Shown here one piece after another: positions 6,867-15,216 of a DNA stretch of 64,000 nt. This stretch comes from JANRLT01 sp041736895 (lineage in GTDB: Bacteria > Planctomycetota > Planctomycetia > Pirellulales > JALHPA01): positions 10,374 to 74,373 of the forward strand of contig JBGSSS010000136.1 in NCBI GenBank assembly GCA_041736895.1. The letters run 5' to 3'. The notes under the pieces were generated by a model. The model had not been told where the DNA came from. It made no database searches and saw only the letters and a program-made list of their open reading frames with translations. Made by a program: the position numbers and the translations under genes. How positions within the stretch are numbered: position 1 is the first letter of the stretch; every line of letters starts with the position of its first letter.

Positions 6867-9707
6867 ATGGCTGCTAGCAAATTCACCTTGGCCTTGATGT
6901 TGATGACGGCGCAAGTCGGCGGACTTGGCACGATTGCCGCGCAGCAGCCGAACTTCTCTCAGCCAGGCTATGTTCAGCCCGCTGGCGGGGCCAACGCCAA
7001 CTACGGCGGAGCGGTCGAGCAAACGGCCTTTGGCGACGCTTTCCGTGCCGACAAGAAAATGGGCGGCGGATCGAAGCCCGTCGCCAAGCCAAGTCAAAAA
7101 GCGACGCCCGACGCGATGGTCAACAAGCCGCGGCCAACGCCCAATGCACAGACCTCGCAAGGCACCTATTCGCCTCCGGCTTCGGCCAGTGGTCCGGTGA
7201 CGAACCCGAATGCGATTGTGCAGCAGGACGTCCCGCTAATCCCCCGGAAAGCCAATACTCTATCGCCATTTCAAAACCCAATCGCGTCGACCTCAGCCAA
7301 TCCCGAAACCAGCGCACGCCGCCCATTCGATACACCTGCAGCTTCGCCCGCGGCAGCCCCGCGTGCGGAAGCCACAGCGACAGCCCCGACCACAGCAACG
7401 CCGCAACGTTCGCTACAAGAGCGGCTGGCTTCGGCGCGCAAAGGTTTGCAAACACCATCGGCCACGATCGTGACACCCGAGCAAAGTGCTGCCGCAGCCG
7501 GGATGATGGTCGAAGGTTCCGCTATGCCGCCGATCTCGAAGCCACAAACCGAAACCGTCAATCCGCGAGAAGAAACGAGCAACTTCTCGGCCCGCTTCAA
7601 TCCGAATAACGCGGCCAACACTTCGAAGGCTGCTGAAATCGTAAACCCCTTGGCAGCGGGCGAGAGTACTGCTCGCCGGCCGTTTGATGACGACGGAAGC
7701 CTGCCGAGTGTGCTAAACAGCGGCGCACCGGGGAGCGGTCCGACGCCAACCGTAGCGGGTGGAACTTCGTCGCGCCGTGGTTTCACCATGAACGCTCCGG
7801 TTGAACGAGTCGCCAGCCGCGACACGGGCGATCGCGTTCCAAGTGGCGAGCCAACGCTGGCCACGCCGCAAATCGCGGCACCGGTAGCGACGCCGCTCTT
7901 GGTCACACGCCAATCGCCACAAATCAGCGTCGAGACGAGCGGCCCGCGCACGATCACCGTCGGCAAAGAAGCGAGCTACGAAATCGTTCTGAAGAACACC
8001 GGCGACCTCGCTGCTTCGGATGTCAGTGTGACCGTGCGGATTCCGGAGTTTGCCGAACTCCTGGGTAGCAAAGCTACGAGTGGCACCAATGAAAACGGCA
8101 CGCCAGCCGACAGCACTCGTGCGGACAATGCGGCCGTCACCGGCAGTTATAGTGTCGAATGGCGGATCCCGCGTGTCGAAGCACATGGCCGCGAAACGCT
8201 CGCGCTGCGGATCGTCCCGCGCAAGAGCCTGCCGTTTGAACTCGGCGTCGCGTGGCATGTCTCTCCGGTCAGTTCACAAACAACCGTCGAGGTTCAAGAG
8301 CCAAAACTGGCGATTAGCCTTGCCGGCGCTAACGAAGTTCTATTCAGCCAGACCAAGGTTTACAAACTAAGCCTCAGCAATCCGGGTACTGGCGACGCGG
8401 AAAACGTCATGCTGCATCTCTCGCCCCTCAGCGATCCGAACGCCGCGATGACCAAGCACCACATCGGCACACTCCCCGCCGGCGACAGCAAGGTCATCGA
8501 AGTGGAGATGACCGCACGCCAAGCCGGCAAGCTCGTCATCCGCGCTCAAGCCGTGGCCGATAACGGGCTGACCGCCGAGATCAGCGAAGAAATCACCGTC
8601 CGCCGCGCCGCCCTCGCCGTCAATGTCAGCGGCAGCAAGAGTAAGTACACCGGCACCCCGGCCGAGTACACGATTCAAGTCAGTAACACGGGCGATGCGC
8701 CGGCCGAATCGGTGCAGATCGCCGCCCAAATTCCGACGGGTGCCAAGTTCATCTCGGCGACCAACGGAACGTTTAACACTGAATCGGGCAAGATCGTCTG
8801 GACGGTGCCGTCGATTCGCGCCGGCGGTGAGATCGCCCTCGAATGCAAGTGCTTGCTCATGTCGGCCGGCGTGAACCAACTGAGTGTGACTACGACGGCG
8901 AGCACGGACCTTTCAGCAACCGCCGCCGCGCAAACGCAGGTCGAAGCACTCGCCGACCTCAAACTCGAAGTCAACGAACCCAAGGGTCCGCTGCCGCTCG
9001 GCGAAGAAGTTACCTACGAAATCCTGATCAAGAACCATGGCAGCAAGAGCGCCGAACGTGTCTTTGTCGTCGCTTTCTTTGAAGAAGGCATCGACCCAAC
9101 ATCCGCCGCAGGCACCGCGAGCGAAATCGGCTCCGGCGATGTGCGCTTCGCCCCGGTCGCGACGCTCGCGCCAGGCAGCACCGCGACGTTCAAGATCAAG
9201 GCCATGCCAAAACAAGCCGGTAACCTGGCCTTCCGCGCCGAAGCGGTCTGCGAAGCCGATGGCAGCAAGCAAGCGCAACAATGCACCGTTCTTTACTACG
9301 GCGAAGAAGGCGTCACGCAACGCAAAGCCGTCGCCGGTCCTGAGGACGACATCAGCGCCGCCGCAGGCCAACCGGCTCGCAATGTCGGCGGCTCGTCACG
9401 CAAGCCAGCCCTGCAAGCTGCACCAAGTGTAGCGCCTGCCGGCATCCCGCTTGGTGGCCCAACGGCCACGACTGCGGCGAGTCCAACACCAGCCGCAAAG
9501 CCCGCGGTCACTCCGGCCTACGGCATGCCTGCCGCGAATGGTCCCCCAATCGGAGCACCAGTCCCCATGGTCGCACAACCGATGGGCAACGCAAATCCAA
9601 CCCCGGCGATCGTGACACCGAATACGCCTGCGACGCCGGCCTACACACTGCCAACACCTGTGACCACTCCAGCCGGCGGCCCGACGCTGCTGCTGCCAGC
9701 CAAGTAG
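6867..9707 (+). CDS. Large secreted DUF11-repeat surface protein
   Basis: 946 residues from the ATG at 6867, which begins a signal peptide MAASKFTLALMLMTAQVGG ending near AAQQ; the 40 codons upstream in the same frame look non-coding. Residues ~20-370 are low-complexity, rich in Ala, Pro, Thr and Ser. From about 380 there are at least four tandem Ig-like units with the DUF11/CARDB look, each starting like 'TVGKEASYEIVLKNTGDLAASDVSVTVRIP' (others: TGTPAEYTI...NTGDAPAESV; LGEEVTYEILIKNHGSKSAERV). The C-terminal ~130 residues are again Pro/Ala-rich. Such proteins are typical of planctomycete cell surfaces; a structural or adhesive role is inference. A strong terminator follows at 9775. Confidence 0.82.
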   Translation: MAASKFTLALMLMTAQVGGLGTIAAQQPNFSQPGYVQPAGGANANYGGAVEQTAFGDAFRADKKMGGGSKPVAKPSQKATPDAMVNKPRPTPNAQTSQGTYSPPASASGPVTNPNAIVQQDVPLIPRKANTLSPFQNPIASTSANPETSARRPFDTPAASPAAAPRAEATATAPTTATPQRSLQERLASARKGLQTPSATIVTPEQSAAAAGMMVEGSAMPPISKPQTETVNPREETSNFSARFNPNNAANTSKAAEIVNPLAAGESTARRPFDDDGSLPSVLNSGAPGSGPTPTVAGGTSSRRGFTMNAPVERVASRDTGDRVPSGEPTLATPQIAAPVATPLLVTRQSPQISVETSGPRTITVGKEASYEIVLKNTGDLAASDVSVTVRIPEFAELLGSKATSGTNENGTPADSTRADNAAVTGSYSVEWRIPRVEAHGRETLALRIVPRKSLPFELGVAWHVSPVSSQTTVEVQEPKLAISLAGANEVLFSQTKVYKLSLSNPGTGDAENVMLHLSPLSDPNAAMTKHHIGTLPAGDSKVIEVEMTARQAGKLVIRAQAVADNGLTAEISEEITVRRAALAVNVSGSKSKYTGTPAEYTIQVSNTGDAPAESVQIAAQIPTGAKFISATNGTFNTESGKIVWTVPSIRAGGEIALECKCLLMSAGVNQLSVTTTASTDLSATAAAQTQVEALADLKLEVNEPKGPLPLGEEVTYEILIKNHGSKSAERVFVVAFFEEGIDPTSAAGTASEIGSGDVRFAPVATLAPGSTATFKIKAMPKQAGNLAFRAEAVCEADGSKQAQQCTVLYYGEEGVTQRKAVAGPEDDISAAAGQPARNVGGSSRKPALQAAPSVAPAGIPLGGPTATTAASPTPAAKPAVTPAYGMPAANGPPIGAPVPMVAQPMGNANPTPAIVTPNTPATPAYTLPTPVTTPAGGPTLLLPAK

Positions 9708-9774
9708 TGGTGGGCTTCAACCCACACGAAAAAAGACGTTGCAGTAGAACCGTATGCGATTGAAAAACTAACCG

Positions 9775-9804
9775 AAGTCCCGCCATCTTGGCGGGACTTT
9801 TTTT
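9775..9804 (+). terminator. Rho-independent terminator after the DUF11 protein
   Basis: AGTCCCGCCA loop TGGCGGGACT followed by seven T. The stem is perfect and lies 67 bp after the stop codon at 9707. Confidence 0.9.
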
Positions 9805-9876
9805 GATCCAAGATGCAAAGTACTCAGAACTCAGCCCTGAAACTCGCCCATATCGCTCATGTGGCCATTGAAAGCG

Positions 9877-10533
9877 TTAGCCTGCTTTTCGGAGCTCGTT
9901 TATTCCCAGTTCCGCAAACAATTGATTCAAGCATTGCTTGCTCTTTCCCCAATCGAACATCTGGCCGGGGATCTTGGTCGCTGCTTCGACTTGCGTGTAA
10001 ACGCCCGCGCGGCGAATCGACACCAGGAGTTCCCCGGCGAGCGCGCGAATATCCCGCGGGAGTGTCGCTTCGAGGACGCAGCCGTCTTCGGCTTGGTGAA
10101 CCTTGGTGAGCTTGCGGCCATGACGTGCGATCGAGCAGAGTGCCGCGACGATCGTCTGGCCGAGCGGCGCGGCGACGAGTTCGTTGCGCGACTTGCCGGT
10201 CTGGATACCTAGCTTGCGCGAGATCGGCAGCGCGATCGCCGTGACCGTATCCAGCGAGACGCCCATCAGCGGCTCAAAGGCTTTCTCCGCGATCTTCAGG
10301 AATTGCTCGCCCGTGAGCCAAGTCTGTGACGCTACGGCCGCGCGTTCGATGTGCGCTCGAATTTCGGGATAGCGGAGCAAGGTCTCGTACCGATGCTCCG
10401 CCGACCAATCGACGGGCAAGGCTTCGAGCAAAACCGCGATTTTCGTCCCGCAGTGGGCACAGAAATTTGCCGCCGCCGCCTGACCGCTGAGTGCAGTGCT
10501 GTTGAGTTCCGTGCCACAGTTGGTGCAGAACAT
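9877..10533 (-). CDS. Zinc-ribbon protein of unknown function
   Basis: 218 residues. The N-terminus MFCTNCGTEL with a second pair FCAHCGTKI about 20 residues later forms a two-CxxC zinc ribbon of the 'zinc_ribbon_2' kind. The remaining ~180 residues are mostly helical with no transmembrane segment and no motif I recognise; the C-terminal part (TQVEAATKIPGQMFDWGKSKQCLNQLF) could be a small regulatory domain. The gene is convergent with the preceding surface-protein gene, separated by the terminator. No partner gene is evident. Function unknown; the ribbon suggests binding of protein or nucleic acid. Confidence 0.7.
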   Translation of the reverse strand: MFCTNCGTELNSTALSGQAAAANFCAHCGTKIAVLLEALPVDWSAEHRYETLLRYPEIRAHIERAAVASQTWLTGEQFLKIAEKAFEPLMGVSLDTVTAIALPISRKLGIQTGKSRNELVAAPLGQTIVAALCSIARHGRKLTKVHQAEDGCVLEATLPRDIRALAGELLVSIRRAGVYTQVEAATKIPGQMFDWGKSKQCLNQLFAELGINELRKAG

Positions 10534-10769
10534 GGATGGACCCTTGAATTGATGCGGAGTTATGAGGCGTCGGAGTTCCCTAGATCAATTGATCGCCCAG
10601 CTCGGCTCTGCCTCTTGAACTTCGCGAAGGGGAAACCTGTGGCGTGTCTCGTGCTAGCAAGAAAGTTTCCGTTTCCGGCTTGCCTCGCTTGCCCAATCCG
10701 AACAGGAATTCGCTCGGCTTAGTTCGCTGAAGGTCAATACGCTATCGGCAACGAGGAAAATGGATGAGT

Positions 10770-11357
10770 TCATTCAGGCTGTTCGTGAACAAACTTGGCA
10801 GATGTTATATTTGCCCGCCACTCGCGCTGCAGCAGGGCGAACACGAATTCGCTCCCCCATGCGTCCTTGAACCAGACATTGTCCACAAGATGAGCCTCTT
10901 GGCGAAAACCCAGCCGCCGAAGCAAGTTCGCTGACCGGTGATTCCTGGCATCTGTCTTGGCCCATGCCCTATGCTTGTCGAGCACATCGAAAGCATACCA
11001 CAGCACATGAGCGAGCGCTTCAGCCGCAAGCCCACGACCCTGATAGGCCGGAGTTAGGGAAATCCCAAGTTCGACCTGATGCTCATCGTTCTTGAGAAAG
11101 TGAATGCCACAGTCGCCGATGATCGCCCCATCTTCCAGGGTCGTCAGCGCCAATTGAATCCATGTCCCAGGCGTGTTCGGGGCAATGCGGTTTTGCTCGG
11201 CGACCAGCCGCGCCGCATCGGCCGGCGTGAACGACGTCCAGGATTGAAGACACGCGACTTCGGGCAACGACCGATAATAGCTGATCGCCGCCGCGTCCTC
11301 CTGCCGCAGCCGGCGCAGACGCAACCGTGGGGACAATAGTTCCACTGCGGCGTTCAC
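10770..11357 (-). CDS. GNAT-family N-acetyltransferase (RimJ/RimL-like)
   Basis: 195 residues, the usual size. N-terminal SPRLRLRRLRQEDAAAI is the classic start of the RimJ/RimL-type Acetyltransf_3 group; the acetyl-CoA loop is seen in ELGISLTPAYQGRGLAAEAL (Q/RxxGxG/A type), then HRAWAKTDARNHRSANLLRRLGFRQEAHLVDN, the typical C-terminal part with the ArgAsn...SxxLLxxLGF signature. Substrate cannot be predicted; relatives acetylate ribosomal protein N-termini, antibiotics or small amines. Stand-alone gene with ~235 bp of unremarkable sequence downstream. Confidence 0.85.
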   Translation of the reverse strand: MNAAVELLSPRLRLRRLRQEDAAAISYYRSLPEVACLQSWTSFTPADAARLVAEQNRIAPNTPGTWIQLALTTLEDGAIIGDCGIHFLKNDEHQVELGISLTPAYQGRGLAAEALAHVLWYAFDVLDKHRAWAKTDARNHRSANLLRRLGFRQEAHLVDNVWFKDAWGSEFVFALLQREWRANITSAKFVHEQPE

Positions 11358-11464
11358 AGAAATTCCTCTTGGTGATTAACGTAAGGCCGCCCGTCTGTTT
11401 ACTCCATCAATTGCGCTGGGGGCGGCGAGTACGCTTAACCCCAGCCAACCGTCGCAGCTTCAAC

Positions 11465-11833
11465 TCAATCGGTCACGATTCGCGTTTGCGTCACTCGTTG
11501 ATTGATATCCAAGCGAATTACGAGCCATTCGGAATCGACACCATACCCTCGTTCGTTGCCGAGCCAGTAAACCAGATCCCAGTCGCGGAAGTACCTGCTA
11601 TTTGGCGGATCGCCTAAGAGGGCGACGACTTCGGTGCGAGTCTTGCCCGCGAGAGTACCTTTGGCCACGAGCCAATCCGCCATCTCCAATCTCACACCAT
11701 CGTTGACTTGCTGCGCGTCGTTCCAAGCCATCGCATCAAATGCTCGGCCTATCGGCCAGAAAATCCAGGCATTTGCTAACACCACAACGACGGCTAGAGT
11801 GAGCAAGAGAATCCAACTTCTTTTTGTACTCAT
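11465..11833 (-). CDS. Membrane-anchored protein with SmpA/BamE-like motif
   Basis: 122 residues from the ATG at 11833, preceded by a good GGAGGG; an in-frame start further upstream would add an unlikely 37-residue leader. Residues ~5-30 (SWILLLTLAVVVVLANAWIFWPI) form one membrane segment or uncleaved signal anchor. The outside part contains LAGKTRTEVVALLGDPPNSRYFRDWDLVYWLG, which resembles the 'GMTrxEVxxLLGxP...YWLG' hairpin of the SmpA/OmlA/BamE fold. Proteins with this fold often bind other envelope proteins; no specific role can be assigned. Lies 97 bp downstream of the ABC ATPase gene. Confidence 0.65.
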   Translation of the reverse strand: MSTKRSWILLLTLAVVVVLANAWIFWPIGRAFDAMAWNDAQQVNDGVRLEMADWLVAKGTLAGKTRTEVVALLGDPPNSRYFRDWDLVYWLGNERGYGVDSEWLVIRLDINQRVTQTRIVTD

Positions 11834-11930
11834 CTTCGCCCTCCGTTTATTGCGATGACTCGTCTGCGACGTGTAAATATTAATGTAGCGGAAAAAATAT
11901 CTGACTGACAAATTCCGTTTTTCACACTTT

Positions 11931-12638
11931 TTATACTCCCACAAACTCTCGCACCAACTCTGTCTGCGGTTCGCTCCTCAACTCTGCGAGCGAACCGGCT
12001 TGCTGAATCTTGCCGTCGCCCATAACGAGTACCTGCGCAGTTCCTTCATTTGCAAAGTGCTCGGCATCCGCGCGATCGTGCGTCACCCACAGCACCAGGG
12101 CAGGATGCTGTTGGAACCAAGCCTTGAGCTTCACTAGCAATCGATCGCGCAGCGGGCGATCCAATTCGCTTAGCGGTTCGTCGAGCAGCAGCACCGGCGA
12201 GTGCCGAATCAGCGCGCGAGCGAGTCCCACGCGCCGCTGTTCGCCGCCCGAGAGTTCGCGGCAGCGTTGGTCCGCGAGCGGCGTGAGTTCCGTTAGTTCG
12301 AGAATGCCCGCGATGCGTGCAGTGACTTCAGCCGGCTGCAAACTTTCTTGAATCAGTGCATAGGCAAGGAGTTCGCGCACCGTCCAATGCGGCGTTAGTG
12401 CCATCTGCTGCGGCGCGTACCCGATACCTCGCTCGCGCGGCGACAAGCGCTGCCAATCCCGGCCATCGAACCGAATCGTCCCGCCGCGCGGTGTTTCAAA
12501 ACCGGCCAAGCACCGGAGTAGCGTCGATTTCCCGCAGCCGGACGGGCCGAGCAAAACCGTGATCGAGGGGCTGGGAATCTCGAACGAAACTCCCCGAAGC
12601 CCCCAGGAATGCGTAAGTTGATGGACTTCAAGAGTCAT
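11931..12638 (-). CDS. Orphan ABC transporter ATP-binding protein
   Basis: 235 residues, one ABC domain: Walker A GPSGCGKS near residue 32, Q-loop in GYAPQQMAL, signature LSGGEQRRVGLARAL, Walker B PVLLLDEPLSELD and switch His in WVTHDRADAEHF. The short, compact form without a regulatory TOBE domain resembles thiamine- or Fe/sulfate/molybdate-type importer ATPases. No permease or binding protein is encoded next to it, so the partner must lie elsewhere or it serves several permeases. Substrate unknown. Confidence 0.85.
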   Translation of the reverse strand: MTLEVHQLTHSWGLRGVSFEIPSPSITVLLGPSGCGKSTLLRCLAGFETPRGGTIRFDGRDWQRLSPRERGIGYAPQQMALTPHWTVRELLAYALIQESLQPAEVTARIAGILELTELTPLADQRCRELSGGEQRRVGLARALIRHSPVLLLDEPLSELDRPLRDRLLVKLKAWFQQHPALVLWVTHDRADAEHFANEGTAQVLVMGDGKIQQAGSLAELRSEPQTELVREFVGV

Positions 12639-12866
12639 GCGCTTCCATTTTTAAAGCAAAAGAACTCGAGCGGGCCAGCGTAAGCTGCCCGGTTTATGTC
12701 TCAAAGACTGCTTAACCGCAAGCGAATGGTTGCAATAGTGTTGTCTAAGCTCAGTTTTCGTTGTTTTCCGGCTTCTGCCGGATTATAACCGAGTAATTGC
12801 CCGCAAATTCCTCGGTTCTCGACATTTTCGTCGAAAATCAGAGGGGCTTGCGCATGGTATCTAGGG

Positions 12867-13469
12867 ATGCGTTCCGACATGACTACCGCCCAACGCTTGG
12901 GTCGGGATTCCCTCCCGCATACGCCTGACTCGCCAACAGCGATCCGTTTGGATCGACTGACGGTGGAGCATTTGTATGCCGAATATGCCCAAGAGTTGCG
13001 AAGCTTCCTCCTCGGCGTGCTTTGCAACCTGGATTTGGCGACCGAGGTGCTCCAGATTACGTTTGTCAAAGCCGTCGAGATGGGCCACACCGCACGCGAG
13101 GAATCGATCAAAGGCTGGCTGTTTCGGGTCGCGTTCAACGAGGCGATGACGCTGCGCCGCCGGGCGCAGGTTCGCACGAAGTATGCCGAGTCGCTTCGCG
13201 ACAAATACGCTGGGTCGCACCGCGACAGTGGCGAACCCGAATCGCCGGCACCCGAAGTATCGGTCCTGTTGAACGAATCGACAGAACGGGTGCAAGTCGC
13301 GATGCGAGCCTTGCCCGAGGACATGCGGCGGATCGTGACGATGCGAATTTACGACGACAAGACATTTGCAACGATCGCCGAAGAATTGAAGCTTCCCCTC
13401 GGAACGGTTTACGCCAGACTGCAAACCGCGTTCAAGAAGTTGAAGGCGATTTTGCAAGAGAAGACATGA
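12867..13469 (+). CDS. ECF-type RNA polymerase sigma factor
   Basis: 200 residues. Region 2: LYAEYAQELRSFLLGVLCNLDLATEVLQITFVKAVEMG, matching the sigma-2 core and its -10 contact helix; linker with an acidic, Ser/Pro-rich stretch (~110-135); region 4: ALPEDMRRIVTMRIYDDKTFATIAEELKLPLGTVYARLQTAFKKLK, the helix-turn-helix that reads the -35 element. A Met at residue 5 is an alternative start. The next gene encodes a one-pass membrane protein of the size and layout of planctomycete anti-sigma factors, so the pair probably senses an envelope signal. Target promoters are unknown. Confidence 0.88.
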   Translation: MRSDMTTAQRLGRDSLPHTPDSPTAIRLDRLTVEHLYAEYAQELRSFLLGVLCNLDLATEVLQITFVKAVEMGHTAREESIKGWLFRVAFNEAMTLRRRAQVRTKYAESLRDKYAGSHRDSGEPESPAPEVSVLLNESTERVQVAMRALPEDMRRIVTMRIYDDKTFATIAEELKLPLGTVYARLQTAFKKLKAILQEKT

Positions 13470-13595
13470 GTAGAAAGAAGGAAGAAGTTTAGAAGGAAGA
13501 AGGTTTCAATCCGCACCTTTTTCCTTTTCCATTCCTCATTGAAGCGAACCAGAGACTGCCTGTCACCCTGCAATCCTGTCCCCTGAATCACTGAC
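13470..13595. repeat. Polypurine/polypyrimidine tract plus CCTGTCACCCTGC repeat
   Basis: Between sigma factor and anti-sigma-like genes. AGAAAGAAGGAAGAAG is approximately complemented by CACCTTTTTCCTTTTCC, and at 13558-13590 follows a CCTGTCACCCTGCAATCCTG tract shared with 2655-2686 and 36912-36950. Confidence 0.55.
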
Positions 13596-14258
13596 ATGCA
13601 CATCGATCCCCAATCCAAACACGGCTGGCAAGCACTCCGTTACGCGGCGCGGCATTTGACCGACGCCGAACAACGCGAATTTGAAAACCGCCTGGGCGAA
13701 GACCAATCGGCCCGCGATGCCGTTGCCCAAGCGGTCGAACTTGCGCACAGCGCGACGTTCCTGCATCTGGAGTCCGAGACCGAGTTATCTGATCTGACGG
13801 CGGCGCTGCGTGCGGCACCAGCGCGCTCGACACTCGACGTGGCGTTGCAAGCCGCAACGCCGGCGTCAGCTCAAGCCCCTGAGCGTCCCGCGACTCCGTC
13901 ATGGACACACAAAGCCGGCTGGTGGTCGGCGGCCGCGGCGGCTTGCGTCGCATTGATCGCCCTCTGGTCGGCAAACCGCAATCAACCGCTGCCCATCCCC
14001 CCCACGCCGAGCACACAACATTCCAGCACAGAGCAGGTCGCCACCGCTGTCACCAGCGCCTGGGCTGACCTCAACATGCAGCGTCTTTCTTCATTCGATC
14101 CGGCCGAAGAAGTCACCGTCGAAAACCTGACCAGCGTGCGCGAACTGCCGCGCGATTCGGACGATGCGCTGTCCATCGATTGGCTGCTCAATGGACTGCG
14201 GCAAGAAGGAATGACTCCCGGCGGCGAACGCTTGCCCGAAATTGAACGCACGAATTAG
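13596..14258 (+). CDS. Probable membrane anti-sigma factor
   Basis: 220 residues. The N-terminal ~75 residues (RYAARHLTDAEQREFENRLGEDQSARDAVAQAVELA) read like an anti-sigma domain of the kind found in planctomycete 'zinc-finger-less' anti-sigma factors; no HxxxCxxC zinc motif is present. One transmembrane segment at about 107-126 (GWWSAAAAACVALIALWSA) is followed by a ~90-residue outer part rich in Ser/Thr/Glu with no recognised fold. Adjacent to and downstream of an ECF sigma gene, which is the main argument for the role. It could equally be another small membrane sensor. Confidence 0.65.
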   Translation: MHIDPQSKHGWQALRYAARHLTDAEQREFENRLGEDQSARDAVAQAVELAHSATFLHLESETELSDLTAALRAAPARSTLDVALQAATPASAQAPERPATPSWTHKAGWWSAAAAACVALIALWSANRNQPLPIPPTPSTQHSSTEQVATAVTSAWADLNMQRLSSFDPAEEVTVENLTSVRELPRDSDDALSIDWLLNGLRQEGMTPGGERLPEIERTN

Positions 14259-14283
14259 TGCTTGAACACTTGACTGCACTAAC

Positions 14284-15051
14284 ATGTTTTTGATTGATCG
14301 AATTATGACCTCGCGACTGCTAATCACACGATTACTGACCTCGGTTTCACTGCTCGGCGGGGCCGCTCTGGGCACAACCTGGGCACAGACACCTGCTGCG
14401 GCTTCGACTGCGCCGGCCAAAAAAGCCGAAGCGGCTGCCGACAGCAAGACCACGGCCGAAAGTCAAGTTCCGGTCAAACCGCTCAAGAACAACGACGAGC
14501 CAAAGTCGCCGTCCGAGCTCAGCGAACTCGAGCAAACGGACCGCGAGGCGGCGGCGTGGGGCTTTGTGATGAAGCATCATCCGCAGCTTGGCGAGGTTCT
14601 GAGCCGGCTCAAAATCATGCACCTCGGCCAGTACGAAAAGGCGATCAACCAAATCACCATCGCCGCTGAACGGATCAGCCGGATGCAAAAGCAGGACAAA
14701 GCGCGCGGCGAACTGGAGCTCGAGGATTGGAAGCTCGCTTCGCAAATTCAACTGGCGGCCGCAAAGCTCAGCCTGGCGAACGAAGACGCCGAACTGCGGC
14801 AAGAACTCGCCAAGATCGTCCGCAAGCAGTTGGAGCATCGGCTGAAGGTCACCGAGTACGAACGCGACCGTGTGCAAGCCCGGCTGAAAGTTCTCGACGA
14901 ACAAGTCGCCAAGCAAAAAGAAGCCCTGGCCAACTCGGCCGAACTCCGCGTCAACGAAATGCTCCGCGAGATCAGCCGAACGCGGAAGAATCTCCAAGCC
15001 GAGAATAACAACAATCCCAAGAAGCCGCTGAAGACGAAATCGGCAGAGTAA
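14284..15051 (+). CDS. Secreted coiled-coil protein, sigma-cluster member
   Basis: 255 residues with a signal peptide (LLITRLLTSVSLLGGAALGTTWAQ; an internal Met at residue 8 is an alternative start). A short Ala/Lys-rich linker is followed by ~180 residues of almost unbroken heptad-like helix rich in Glu, Lys, Gln and Leu (e.g. LAKIVRKQLEHRLKVTEYERDRVQARLKVLDEQVA), so an extended coiled coil outside the cytoplasm is predicted. Starts 25 bp after the anti-sigma-like gene, suggesting one transcription unit; the protein may be the signal sensor or a target of the sigma factor (inference). Not recognised as a named family. Confidence 0.7.
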   Translation: MFLIDRIMTSRLLITRLLTSVSLLGGAALGTTWAQTPAAASTAPAKKAEAAADSKTTAESQVPVKPLKNNDEPKSPSELSELEQTDREAAAWGFVMKHHPQLGEVLSRLKIMHLGQYEKAINQITIAAERISRMQKQDKARGELELEDWKLASQIQLAAAKLSLANEDAELRQELAKIVRKQLEHRLKVTEYERDRVQARLKVLDEQVAKQKEALANSAELRVNEMLREISRTRKNLQAENNNNPKKPLKTKSAE

Positions 15052-15070
15052 CGTTCTGCTTATGAAGACT

Positions 15071-15206
15071 TTTTTGCCACTGATAAAGACTGATTAATTT
15101 CTGATTTGCACTGATCTGAAAAAAGTGATTGAAGCAGAAACATTTATTTCTAACTTTCAGATCAGTGAAAATCCGTTCCTGATCCGCGTTAATCAGTGGC
15201 AAAAAT
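15071..15206. repeat. 136-bp palindromic element with TTTTTGCCACTGAT ends
   Basis: Terminal inverted repeats TTTTTGCCACTGAT (15071) and ATCAGTGGCAAAAA (15192), with inner inverted copies of GCACTGATC / GATCAGTG. AT-rich interior, no coding capacity. A related element lies at 25882-26011. Convergent position between a plus- and a minus-strand gene. Confidence 0.8.
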
Positions 15207-15216
15207 CTTTCGCCGC

